Assembly: GCF_030913635.1 (NCBI RefSeq)
Contig: NZ_CP133188.1
Location: forward strand, 2,170,001 to 2,234,000
Origin: Sedimentibacter sp. MB35-C1
Lineage (GTDB): Bacteria > Bacillota > Clostridia > Tissierellales > Sedimentibacteraceae
DNA length: 64,000 bases
Direction: 5' to 3'
Shown here in pieces: positions 45,364-53,993 of this stretch. Positions within the stretch are counted from its first letter, which is position 1, and every line of letters starts with the position of its first letter. Made by a program: the position numbers and the translations under genes. The notes under the pieces were generated by a model that saw nothing but the letters and a program-made list of their open reading frames with translations, had not been told where the DNA came from and searched no databases.

Positions 45364-45420
45364 ATAATTTTATTTTGTCTTATATAGAAGAAGGTCTTCT
45401 TAGGTAGGAGATGCACCAAA

Positions 45421-46363
45421 ATTAAAATAAATGAAAAAGAGTTTGAAACGTTATTTAAACAATATAAAAAAGATATTTACAGGATAGCTTATACCTATGT
45501 CAATAACGAGGCCGATGCTTTAGTTATAGTGCAGGAGAGTGCATATCAGGCGTACATATCAAAGGATAAAATCAGAGACAAGAACAAATTCAAGTCATGG
45601 ATATTAAATATTACGGTAAATAAATCAAAGGATTTGCTGAGGAAAAACAAATTAATTTCATTAGAAGACTTATCAAATGTGAACACAATGCAAGCCGAGA
45701 ATAAAGAAAGCGTAAATATTTTCATGGAGAATCTAAAAGCATTATCCATGGATGAAAAGAATGTCATTGTTTTCAAGGTTTATGTTGAATCAATCAGAGA
45801 AAAAAACAGTGGAAGGATATCCTTTTGGTAAAGGCTTGTTGGAAAGCGCATGGTTTTCAGAACCTGATATAGAGGGAAGCATGTACCTTATTGACAGCAT
45901 GGGGAACAAAACATATCCAACTCTGCCGTCATCATATGGTGGCTTAATGTCAGATTTCTATTTTGATACAGCGGATAAGGAAGGATTGAAGCTCGTATTG
46001 CCATACGTAAAGGTAAAATACCCAGACTTAAAAACAAAAAAGGTAAGAATCACTACGCCTCAGGACGGAGAGAAGCAAAGTATAGATAAGGCATTAACCA
46101 TGGGAGAATTTGAGATAAATGTAGTTGACATAAGGCGTGCGGGTGATGAAATGATAATCAATTTAAAATGCAGCACACCGGAGGACGAATTATTGGATAG
46201 TGTGCGTGTGAGAGGAATTTCAGCCTACAGCATAAGCCCAAACAAGGATACAGGCTATATTGAACTTTCAATAGATGCAGATGATGCAGGCAAAAGATTT
46301 TCAATATACTTTGAATCACCAACATCGGTGCTTTTGGGAGATTGGAATATAGAACTGGATTAA
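45421..46363 (+). pseudogene. Deleted second copy of the sigma/anti-sigma pair
   Basis: From ATT 45421, behind AGGAG, the sigma reading frame matches the first copy until FKVYVE near 45790. It then jumps into the last third of the anti-sigma gene (LNQSEKKTVEGYPFGKG onward) in a different frame. Relative to the intact copy 784 bases are missing, so sigma region 4, the anti-sigma N-terminus and its membrane segment are lost. The remaining anti-sigma part stays open to 46363 and matches the first copy closely, suggesting recent duplication. Confidence 0.88.
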
Positions 46364-46380
46364 TCGTAAAGGAGTTTGGA

Positions 46381-46440
46381 ATGACAGAAAACAGGCGATA
46401 TTTGTATATTCAAAATAATGACAATAAAAGGAAATGTTGA
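46381..46440 (+). CDS. Possible 19-residue peptide
   Basis: ATG 46381 follows AAAGGAG and encodes MTENRRYLYIQNNDNKRKC. It lies between the broken anti-sigma copy and ktrB. The ribosome binding site is good but no homology is recognised; it may be the start of a lost gene. Confidence 0.25.
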   Translation: MTENRRYLYIQNNDNKRKC

Positions 46441-46527
46441 CACCGGTATGTATGAATGCTATCATAAATTGGAAGAGTAATAGCTTTTTAAACATATATT
46501 ATTTTAGACAACTAATCGGGGTATCAA

Positions 46528-47916
46528 ATGAAAAAGAAAATAAAACATTTATCACCGTCTCAGACAATTATGGCTGGATTTGCTCTTATGATACTTATAG
46601 GAGCATTTTTGTTGAATTTACCGATTGCAAGCAAATCAGGGAACAGTATAGGATTTATTAATGCTTTATTTACGGCCACTTCCGCAAACTGTGTTACCGG
46701 ATTAGTAGTGGTGAATACTATGGAGCACTGGACATTATTTGGCAAAGTTGTAATATTAATATTGATTCAGTTTGGTGCTCTTGGATTTATGTCAGTGATG
46801 ACAGTTGCAATGATTTTAATGAAGCAACAAATATCTTTAAGAAGCAGGCAAGCAATTCAGGCTTCCTTTAATCAGGATAACATCGGCGGAATGGTAAAGC
46901 TCGTAAAAAAGGTGGTTGCCGTTACATTTACCATTGAAGTGATAGGAGCAGTGCTTCTTATGATTGCCTTTTACAAAGAAACGCAAATGAAATTATCAGA
47001 AGCGGCTTTTCAAGGAATTTTTCATTCAATATCTGCTTTTTGCAATGCAGGATTTGATAATATCGGTAATGACAGCTTCATTCCTTTTCAGTCCAGTGTA
47101 CCGATAAATTTTATTGTTATGACGATTATTATAGCCGGCGGGCTTGGATTTACAGTATGGCTGGAGATTATTGAGTTGCTGCGAAATAAAGAGAAAAGGT
47201 CTCTCCGGTTAAGAATTATACATATGAGCCTTCACAGCAAAATAGTGTTTTCTGTTACAGGCATTCTGATTATAGGAGGAATGCTGCTATTTTTGCTGTT
47301 TGAATGGTCAAATCCTGATACTTTTGGTAAATTACACGCTTTAGAAAAGGTTCAGGCTGCATTATTCCAATCTGTAACACTTCGTACAGCCGGTTTTAAT
47401 ACTGTTTCTCAAGGAGCTCTCAGAGAAATTTCAAAGTTTATATCTTGTATATTTATGTTGATAGGAGGCTCTTCTGCCAGTACAGCGGGTGGGATGAAAA
47501 CAGTAACAATTGGTATAATTATAATTTCCATGGTTTCTGTTCTGAAGGGACGAAATAAGATTGAGGTTTATGGTCGCACATTGCCGTTTGATTTGCTGCA
47601 GAAGGCGTTAACTGTTGCTACAACAATGTTGATTGTAGTACTTGTGTCTACAATACTCCTGTATTTTGCTGAATCATCCAATTCATTTCAGCATTCGTTT
47701 TTAGACCTGCTGTTTGAGGTGTGCTCAGCTACAGGTACAGTGGGATTAACTACTGGAGTAACTTCGAATATTTCTACGGTTGGGAAAGGCGTCCTCATTT
47801 TGTGTATGTACCTGGGACGTTTGAGTCCGGTCACCGTTGTTGTTGCCCTTAATGTAAAATTACATGAGGGCGCAAATGGCATAAACTTTCCGGAAGAACG
47901 AATTATTATTGGATAG
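46528..47916 (+). CDS. ktrB: Potassium uptake membrane subunit KtrB/TrkH family
   Basis: A 462-residue TrkH/KtrB channel-like subunit. Four repeats of the pore motif are visible, for instance NALFTATSANCVTGLVV, HSISAFCNAGFDN, SVTLRTAGFNTV, and EVCSATGTVGLTTG, each with the selectivity Gly. It imports potassium, usually with sodium or proton coupling, gated by the cytoplasmic KtrA ring encoded 9 bases downstream. No c-di-AMP riboswitch is seen in the short leader. Confidence 0.94.
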   Translation: MKKKIKHLSPSQTIMAGFALMILIGAFLLNLPIASKSGNSIGFINALFTATSANCVTGLVVVNTMEHWTLFGKVVILILIQFGALGFMSVMTVAMILMKQQISLRSRQAIQASFNQDNIGGMVKLVKKVVAVTFTIEVIGAVLLMIAFYKETQMKLSEAAFQGIFHSISAFCNAGFDNIGNDSFIPFQSSVPINFIVMTIIIAGGLGFTVWLEIIELLRNKEKRSLRLRIIHMSLHSKIVFSVTGILIIGGMLLFLLFEWSNPDTFGKLHALEKVQAALFQSVTLRTAGFNTVSQGALREISKFISCIFMLIGGSSASTAGGMKTVTIGIIIISMVSVLKGRNKIEVYGRTLPFDLLQKALTVATTMLIVVLVSTILLYFAESSNSFQHSFLDLLFEVCSATGTVGLTTGVTSNISTVGKGVLILCMYLGRLSPVTVVVALNVKLHEGANGINFPEERIIIG

Positions 47917-47925
47917 GAGGATGAA

Positions 47926-48570
47926 ATGATAAAAAAATATAAAAATAAAAGCTTTGCTGTTTTAGGATTAGGGCGTTTTGGAATGAGCATTATTCAAACC
48001 CTGTCTGAATATGATGTAAATATTATGGCTTGTGACAATGACAAAGCTAAATTGAAGCTTGCTGAAGAATATGCCACACACGTTGTGAGGGCAGATGCTT
48101 CGGATGAAAATGCCCTTAAAAATCTTGGATTGCAAAACTTTGATGTAATTATATTAGCCATGGGCGAAGAATTTGAAGCCTCTCAAATTGCTACAATGAT
48201 TGCAAAGGAAAGTGGCGCGAAGCATGTTATTGTTAAAGCAAGAAACCTGCGCCAGAAGAAGATATTAGAAAGCATTGGTGCGGATTCGGTTGTTTTGCCT
48301 GAACATGAAATGGGTTCGAAGTTAGCGCGAAAAATGGTTGCATCCAACATAATGGATATTCTTGAGGACTCTGAATACTATACCATTACAGAAATAAAGC
48401 CTCTTGATGAATGGCTTGACAAATCTTTGCGACAAGCCAATATACGACAGAAGCACAACATAACAATTTTGGCTGTACGGCAAGGAGAAGAATTAATACT
48501 GCCTGTATCTCCGGATAGAATAATAAATAAAGAAGATATTTTAATAGCTTTAGAAGAGAAAAATAAATAA
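47926..48570 (+). CDS. ktrA: Potassium uptake regulatory subunit KtrA
   Basis: A 214-residue RCK protein. The N-terminal RCK-N domain has the Rossmann glycines (AVLGLGRFGMSI) and the acidic end of the second strand (ACDNDKAK). The C-terminal RCK-C domain (PLDEWLDKSLRQANIRQ) is present and is where c-di-AMP binds in known KtrA proteins. AGGAGG precedes the ATG. It completes the ktrBA operon. Confidence 0.94.
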   Translation: MIKKYKNKSFAVLGLGRFGMSIIQTLSEYDVNIMACDNDKAKLKLAEEYATHVVRADASDENALKNLGLQNFDVIILAMGEEFEASQIATMIAKESGAKHVIVKARNLRQKKILESIGADSVVLPEHEMGSKLARKMVASNIMDILEDSEYYTITEIKPLDEWLDKSLRQANIRQKHNITILAVRQGEELILPVSPDRIINKEDILIALEEKNK

Positions 48571-48584
48571 TAGGGTTGTGACAG

Positions 48585-48626
48585 TGTCCCGAAGCTCATA
48601 ATAATATGAGCTTCGGGACATTTTAT
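48585..48626 (+). terminator. Terminator after ktrA
   Basis: TGTCCCGAAGCTCATA, ATAA, TATGAGCTTCGGGACA form a perfect 16-base stem, followed by TTTTATAT. Confidence 0.93.
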
Positions 48627-48729
48627 ATATAATAGCCACCTCATGGATTTCTCACCTTACGTTACAATATTTAACCAAATAGAATACTTATAATTAAGTT
48701 GGGAAACAATAATGGTGGAGGTGACAACT

Positions 48730-49503
48730 ATGGTATCACGTAAATCGGTAATAACTTTCGGGATGGTGGCCATTCCTATTGCAATGTACACAACCACCCG
48801 TGACAATGACATACATTTTAACCAGCTTCATAAGGAAGATAACAGCCGCGTTCGCTACAAGAAAACTTGTGCACACTGCGGTAAGGAGATTACTGCAAAA
48901 GACATTGTAAAGGGATTTGAATATGACAAGGACAAGTACGTTGTCATAACAGATGAAGAAATTGAAAAAATAAAAACAGAAAAAGAAAAATCCATCCAGA
49001 TTCTGCACTTTGCTCAATTAAACCAAATTTCTCCGGTGTATTATGACAGAACCTACCAGGCTGCGCCGGAAACTGGAGGGGAGAAAGCCTTTGAACTGCT
49101 GCGCACTGCACTTATGGATGAACAGAAGATAGCTATTGGTAAGACAGTAATGGGCACGAAGGACACGCTTATGGCGATTATTCCTCGGGAGGATGGCATA
49201 CTTATTTCCACTATGTTTTATGCTGACGATATTAAAGAGCTTCAAAAGCCTTATACTAAGCTTGAAGTATCTGAGCAGGAGTTGAATATGGCGAAAATAC
49301 TCATTAATTCCATGGATACGCCATTTGATCCTGCTAAATATAAGGATGAATACCAGGCAAGGCTTCGGGGGCTTATTGAGACGAAAATTTCAGGAAAAGA
49401 GGTTGTTGCCGCTGAGGCAGAAAATACAGGCAAGGTTATAGATCTTATGGATGCTCTAAAGGCTAGTGTTGAAAATGCTAAAAAAAATAAGGAATCCGCG
49501 TAA
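48730..49503 (+). CDS. ku: Non-homologous end joining protein Ku
   Basis: A 257-residue bacterial Ku. SVITFGMVAIPIAMYT, HFNQLHKEDNSRVRYKK, EITAKDIVKGFEYDKDKYV, and YYDRTYQAAPE match the Ku core domain, which forms a dimeric ring on broken DNA ends and recruits LigD. ATG 48730 is chosen because GGAGGTG at 48716-48722 precedes it; the longer frame from 48712 includes that site. ligD follows after 3 bases. In spore formers this pair repairs breaks when only one chromosome copy exists. Confidence 0.95.
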   Translation: MVSRKSVITFGMVAIPIAMYTTTRDNDIHFNQLHKEDNSRVRYKKTCAHCGKEITAKDIVKGFEYDKDKYVVITDEEIEKIKTEKEKSIQILHFAQLNQISPVYYDRTYQAAPETGGEKAFELLRTALMDEQKIAIGKTVMGTKDTLMAIIPREDGILISTMFYADDIKELQKPYTKLEVSEQELNMAKILINSMDTPFDPAKYKDEYQARLRGLIETKISGKEVVAAEAENTGKVIDLMDALKASVENAKKNKESA

Positions 49504-49506
49504 TTT

Positions 49507-51951
49507 ATGTCTGAAAAATTAGGAAATTACAATCAAAAAAGGAATTTTGAAAGGACTATTGAGCCGGAGGGAAAAACTGAAGATTCAGGAGAAGGGCTGA
49601 GATTTGTTGTCCAACATCATATGGCGCGAAGAGATCACTACGATTTGCGCCTTGAATGGGAAGGGGTTCTCCTAAGCTGGGCGGTTCCAAAGGGACCGTC
49701 CTATGATACTCGTGACAAAAGGTTAGCTGTACATGTAGAGGACCACCCGCTTGAATACAGAAATTTTGAGGGAAACATTCCAAAGGGTGAATACGGCGGC
49801 GGTGTGGTTATGCTTTGGGATGAAGGGTTTTGGGAACCTTACGGAGATGCAGCTGAAGGTTTGCTTAAAGGTGATTTGAAATTTATTCTGAAAGGCAGGA
49901 GACTTAAAGGAAGGTGGGCCTTGGTTCGCTGGAAAGCTAAATCCGGCGAGGATAAAGATAATTGGCTTTTATTGAAAGAAAAGGACCCTTATGCTAATAC
50001 AGGTGAAGGCATATCGAAGTATATAACCAGCGTGAGAACGGGTCGCACAATGGAGGAGATTGAGAGCGGAGAAGATGAAAAAATTACAAAAAATCCATTT
50101 GACTCTGTTCAGGTCCAGCTTGCTAAGCTAGTTGGTAATGTACCTGAAGGCGAGAACTGGCTATATGAATTGAAATATGACGGTTTTAGGATAGTTGCTT
50201 TTGTAGAAGGAAATGGTGTGCGCTTAATAACCAGAAATGGTAATGATTATGCAAAGAGATTTCAAAATGTGGCACATTCTATTATTAATTGGTCTGACGG
50301 AAGATCCATGGTGCTTGACGGCGAAATGACTGTTACTGACGAATCGGGCAGAACTGATTTTAATGCTCTTCAAAACTATATGAAAAATCCAAAATTTCAA
50401 AATTTGATATATATTGTATTTGACATTTTGGCATTGGATGGGGAAGATCTTCGAGAGCGGCACTTAATCGAAAGAAAAAAAATACTTGAAGACTTAATGA
50501 AGGATGCTCCACAAAATCTGTACTATAGCCGTTATGTGACAGGAAGCGGAGTTGAAAGCTTTAATGTTGCCTGCGAAACAGGTATGGAAGGGGTAATCGG
50601 AAAGAAAATCGATTCGGTATACAGCGGCACAAGAAATGGTGACTGGATTAAATTAAAATGCGACAAAAGACAGGAATTTGTGATAGGAGGGTACTCTCTC
50701 TCTGATAAAAGGATAAGCGGAGTAAGTTCACTTCTTCTTGGCATTTACAAAGGAGATAAATTACTATACACCGGTCGTGCCGGTTCAGGAATAAGTGAAT
50801 CTGATATGATAATGCTCGAGGAAAAATTTGAAGGGTTGAAAAGGAGTGATTCGCCTTTTATAAATGCTCCTAAAGCCAGGGCGAATGAAAAGGTAACATG
50901 GCTTGAGCCTGAGCTTGCAGCTGAAATAAAGTTTGCCGAGTGGACAAAAGACAATATTTTAAGGCAGGCAAGCTTTAAAGGTATTAGGACTGACAAAGAA
51001 CCTAAGAGCATAAAAATGGAGAAAACGGATGAGGAAATACAGTTTAATCTTCTTGATGAAGCAGATACGGAGAAATTTATGGAAGTAAATTCAAACAGCA
51101 TTGTTGTTGAAGGGATAAAAATTACCAACCTCAACAAGGTTATATTTGAAGAACCAGATATTACAAAGGAGGATGTAGTTAGATACTATTTAAATGTATC
51201 AAAGTACATGCTGCCGTATGTAAGCCGACGGGTGCTCAGTGTAGTGCGCTGTCCTAAAGGAGTTTCAAAGTCCTGCTTTTATAAAAAGCATCCGGAGCAG
51301 AACAGCAAAGGAATAATTACAGTGCCGGTTTCAAACGACAGCGGAGAAGAGGAAAATTATTTTTGTATTGAGAATATACAAGGTCTTATATACGAGGCAC
51401 AGATGGGCACATTGGAATTTCATACATGGGGAAGCTGTGTTGACGAGCTTGAAAAGCCGGATATAATGGTATTTGACCTGGATCCGGATGAGGGAATGGA
51501 GTTGAGCAAAGTGCGTCAGGGTGTGAGAGATGTTAAAAGCATTCTTGCCGAACTGTCTTTGAATTCATATCTCAAGACCAGCGGAGGTAAGGGGTACCAT
51601 GTGGTTGTTCCTCTAAAACCATCTGTTACATGGGAAGTTTTTTATGATTTTTCAAAGAAGGTTGCTGAGGTCATGGAGCAAAAGTGGCCGGACCGCTACA
51701 CAAGCAATGTGAGAAAAGCTAAGCGCAAGGGCAAAATATTTATTGATTGGATTAGAAACGGAAGAGGCGCAACGAGTGTTGCTCCGTATTCACTGAGGGC
51801 CAGAAGTGGAGCCAAGGTATCCATGCCAATTTCATGGGATGAACTTGACACGGTCGATCCCGATGGCATAAATATGTCTGACGTGCTTTTAAGAATTCAA
51901 GGAAATGATCCGTGGAAGGATTTTTTTCAGAATAACCAGAGGCTTAAATAA
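49507..51951 (+). CDS. ligD: DNA ligase D
   Basis: An 814-residue end-joining ligase with domain order phosphoesterase-ligase-polymerase. Residues 30-150 are the 3'-phosphoesterase (FVVQHHMARRDHYDLRLEW). Residues 200-500 are the ATP-dependent ligase with the adenylated Lys near 222 in LYELKYDGFR and DGEMTV downstream. Residues 540-814 are the primase-like polymerase (FDLDPDEG metal site, SGGKGYHVVVPL). This order matches the Pseudomonas type rather than the mycobacterial one. It forms a two-gene operon with ku. Confidence 0.95.
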   Translation: MSEKLGNYNQKRNFERTIEPEGKTEDSGEGLRFVVQHHMARRDHYDLRLEWEGVLLSWAVPKGPSYDTRDKRLAVHVEDHPLEYRNFEGNIPKGEYGGGVVMLWDEGFWEPYGDAAEGLLKGDLKFILKGRRLKGRWALVRWKAKSGEDKDNWLLLKEKDPYANTGEGISKYITSVRTGRTMEEIESGEDEKITKNPFDSVQVQLAKLVGNVPEGENWLYELKYDGFRIVAFVEGNGVRLITRNGNDYAKRFQNVAHSIINWSDGRSMVLDGEMTVTDESGRTDFNALQNYMKNPKFQNLIYIVFDILALDGEDLRERHLIERKKILEDLMKDAPQNLYYSRYVTGSGVESFNVACETGMEGVIGKKIDSVYSGTRNGDWIKLKCDKRQEFVIGGYSLSDKRISGVSSLLLGIYKGDKLLYTGRAGSGISESDMIMLEEKFEGLKRSDSPFINAPKARANEKVTWLEPELAAEIKFAEWTKDNILRQASFKGIRTDKEPKSIKMEKTDEEIQFNLLDEADTEKFMEVNSNSIVVEGIKITNLNKVIFEEPDITKEDVVRYYLNVSKYMLPYVSRRVLSVVRCPKGVSKSCFYKKHPEQNSKGIITVPVSNDSGEEENYFCIENIQGLIYEAQMGTLEFHTWGSCVDELEKPDIMVFDLDPDEGMELSKVRQGVRDVKSILAELSLNSYLKTSGGKGYHVVVPLKPSVTWEVFYDFSKKVAEVMEQKWPDRYTSNVRKAKRKGKIFIDWIRNGRGATSVAPYSLRARSGAKVSMPISWDELDTVDPDGINMSDVLLRIQGNDPWKDFFQNNQRLK

Positions 51952-51973
51952 TAGTTCAATGTGCAAACATCTT

Positions 51974-52008
51974 AAGAACATGAGAGTAAAACTTTCACGT
52001 TCTTTTTT
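51974..52008 (+). terminator. Terminator after ligD
   Basis: AAGAACATGA and TCACGTTCTT pair with one mismatch, followed by TTTT. Confidence 0.72.
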
Positions 52009-52123
52009 GATAGAAAAATGTATTTGCTGTAATACTTTACGATTTAATGAACACTTGGTATAATATTAAAAATAGCAAAAAATACCTATTTTGGTATTAG
52101 ATTATTTGAAAGGAGATTTGATT

Positions 52124-52528
52124 ATGATATATAAGGGATCATGTCTTTGCGGTGAAATTACTTTTGAAATAGAAGGTGACTTTGAAAATTTTTTTCTTTG
52201 TCATTGTGAACGATGCCGTAAGGATACAGGCTCAGCTCATGCGTCTAATTTGTTTTCTACTACAGCCAAGTTAAGATGGCTGTCAGGGCAAAATAAGGCT
52301 AAGACTTTTAACTATAAGTCGGAAGGGCATATAAAAAGCTTTTGCCCTAATTGTGGGTCAGCACTTCCGAATATTCAGTTTGATGGAAAATTACTAGTTG
52401 TTCCTGCAGGGTCTATTGACAGTGTCATACAAATGAAACCGCAAGGCCACATTTACTGCGCGAACAAAGCAAGCTGGGATAATGACTTAGAGAAAGTCCC
52501 AAAGTATGAAGAACTGCCAAATTTATAA
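52124..52528 (+). CDS. GFA family protein
   Basis: A 134-residue zinc protein of the glutathione-dependent formaldehyde-activating family. The zinc ligands CLCG, CHCERC and FCPNCGSALP are present. Despite the family name, many members have no proven formaldehyde role, and glutathione is uncommon in clostridia, so function is open. AAAGGAG precedes ATG 52124; the longer frame from 52091 contains that site. Confidence 0.88.
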   Translation: MIYKGSCLCGEITFEIEGDFENFFLCHCERCRKDTGSAHASNLFSTTAKLRWLSGQNKAKTFNYKSEGHIKSFCPNCGSALPNIQFDGKLLVVPAGSIDSVIQMKPQGHIYCANKASWDNDLEKVPKYEELPNL

Positions 52529-52676
52529 AAGAAAATAAAGAAATGAAGAACGGCAAAGTTGGGTTTTATTTAGATAAAGTGTATATATAAATGCTTAGAT
52601 GTATTAAGTGGAAGACGCAATATAGATAGATGAAACAGGCCTAAATAACAAATTACAATATAATTATGGAGAAATT

Positions 52677-53324
52677 ATGAAAGTTGAAAAGGTTAAAAAC
52701 AGAAATTTTGTATTTACATACAGCGTTCCGGATGGTTGGGATCTGAACTTACATTTGATAAAGGGCAGTAAAAATAACTACGTTATTGATACCGGTCTTG
52801 GGTCATTAAGTGTTAAACCAATATTAGAGCATATTAGAGGAGATAATAAGCCGGTTATTGTAATAAACACACATTATCACTGGGACCACGTATGGGGCAA
52901 CAACAGTTTCCCGGATTCGGTTATAATATCTCACAGCCTGTGCAGGGAAATGATAGATTCAAGCTGGGAAAAAACAATGCAAAGATACAAGGACTTAGTG
53001 AGAGGCGAGGTGAAGAAGCTATTGCCCAACATTACATTTGAAAATGAATTGAATTTTCCGGAGGATAAAGTCAGAATTATATATACTCCCGGGCATACTA
53101 TAGATTCAATAAGCGTTATTGATGAAGAAGACAGGGTTTTAAATGCCGGAGACAATATAGGAGATACGGTTGATGATATAGTTCCTAATTTGGATTGTGA
53201 AAGGGAAATATATATAAAAACGCTGAAGAAATATGATTCCATTGATTTTGATGTTTGTATTTCGGGTCATAACGTTATTCTTGGCAGCAGTGTTACGAAA
53301 AAAATTATGTCAAAGCTTGATTAA
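52677..53324 (+). CDS. MBL fold metallo-hydrolase
   Basis: A 215-residue metallo-beta-lactamase fold protein. The metal motif THYHWDHVWG (HxHxDH) is intact, and further ligands appear as YTPGHTIDS, NAGDNIGD, and SGHNVIL. The family covers thiolesterases, lactonases and many unknown hydrolases, so the substrate is not assigned. ATGGAG precedes the ATG. Confidence 0.9.
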   Translation: MKVEKVKNRNFVFTYSVPDGWDLNLHLIKGSKNNYVIDTGLGSLSVKPILEHIRGDNKPVIVINTHYHWDHVWGNNSFPDSVIISHSLCREMIDSSWEKTMQRYKDLVRGEVKKLLPNITFENELNFPEDKVRIIYTPGHTIDSISVIDEEDRVLNAGDNIGDTVDDIVPNLDCEREIYIKTLKKYDSIDFDVCISGHNVILGSSVTKKIMSKLD

Positions 53325-53400
53325 TTAATAAAAATGTAGGAGGCAGATGCTTTAAAATTTTAATTTCAGGATATAAGAAAGTAAAGAGGGAGGATTAGCA

Positions 53401-53670
53401 ATGGAAATTACTAAAATGCTGTTTGCGCTAATTGTTTTATTAATTATTCCATTCACTTTGTTTTATGTGGAGTACCGCCTGGCAAAAGCTCAAAGTAAAT
53501 TAGCTGTAATATTGCCGGTTGTTGTATTATGCTTTTCTGTCATAATGCCTATTGTTGCACTAACCGGAATTATTATGTTTGTAATATATTTTGTTGTGAA
53601 GTATTTAGAAAAGGAAAAGAAAAATAAATTATCGGAAATAGATAAAATGAATATTCAGGATTTAGAATGA
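53401..53670 (+). CDS. Small membrane protein of unknown function
   Basis: An 89-residue protein with two hydrophobic segments (LFALIVLLIIPFTLFYV near 7-23 and LPVVVLCFSVIMPIVALTGI near 38-57) and a charged C-terminus (KYLEKEKKNKLSEIDK). GAGGGAGG precedes ATG 53401. No family is recognised. It is the last intact gene of the accessory region. Confidence 0.65.
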   Translation: MEITKMLFALIVLLIIPFTLFYVEYRLAKAQSKLAVILPVVVLCFSVIMPIVALTGIIMFVIYFVVKYLEKEKKNKLSEIDKMNIQDLE

Positions 53671-53701
53671 TTCTGTCTAAATAATGCATGAGAGGCATAT
53701 A

Positions 53702-53770
53702 ATGAATAAAAGATTAAACTTATTATATTTCAGCGCAACAGATACAACTGCTAAGGTAGTTAAGTCATAG
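53702..53770 (+). pseudogene. N-terminal remnant of an EFR1-type ferrodoxin
   Basis: ATG 53702, after an AGAGG site, starts a 22-codon frame containing LLYFSATDTTAK. This is the flavodoxin phosphate-loop opening of the EFR1 family (normally YFSATGTT) of flavodoxin-ferredoxin fusion proteins, but with Asp in place of the loop Gly. A TAG stop follows, and nothing of the remaining 230 or so residues is visible downstream. Confidence 0.65.
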
Positions 53771-53807
53771 ACAGAAATTACGCAAAATAAAATAATTATA
53801 GCTACGT

Positions 53808-53856
53808 AGCTTAGTAAATTCTTGCATTATAGAAATTACTAAGCTTAAATTTTTCT
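53808..53856 (+). terminator. Hairpin terminator before rsmB
   Basis: AGCTTAGTAAATTC and GAAATTACTAAGCT pair with one irregularity, followed by TTTTTCTTATT. It insulates the accessory region from the rsmB operon. Confidence 0.75.
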
Positions 53857-53993
53857 TATTAAAAAATTAATAAAATAGAAATATTAATTTAATTGCAAAA
53901 TTACTTTGTATTTATTTACAATAATGATATAATAAAAAATATTTTGCTGTATAATATAAAATAAGCGCGTGTAAAATAATCAAAGAGGAAATT

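Larger units (their letters stand above)
41726..46363 (+). repeat. Direct duplication of a sigma/anti-sigma locus
   Basis: DNA from 41726 to 43505 recurs, very similar, at 45367-46363, in the same orientation. The second copy lacks 784 bases corresponding to 42143-42926. Both sides of the missing part carry TTGAAT, pointing to deletion by microhomology. The copies are separated by about 1.9 kb of relic DNA. Confidence 0.88.

Noticed and set aside
46441-46527. c-di-AMP (ydaO) riboswitch in front of ktrB
   Set aside because: Less than 90 bases are available and none of the ydaO conserved blocks is seen.
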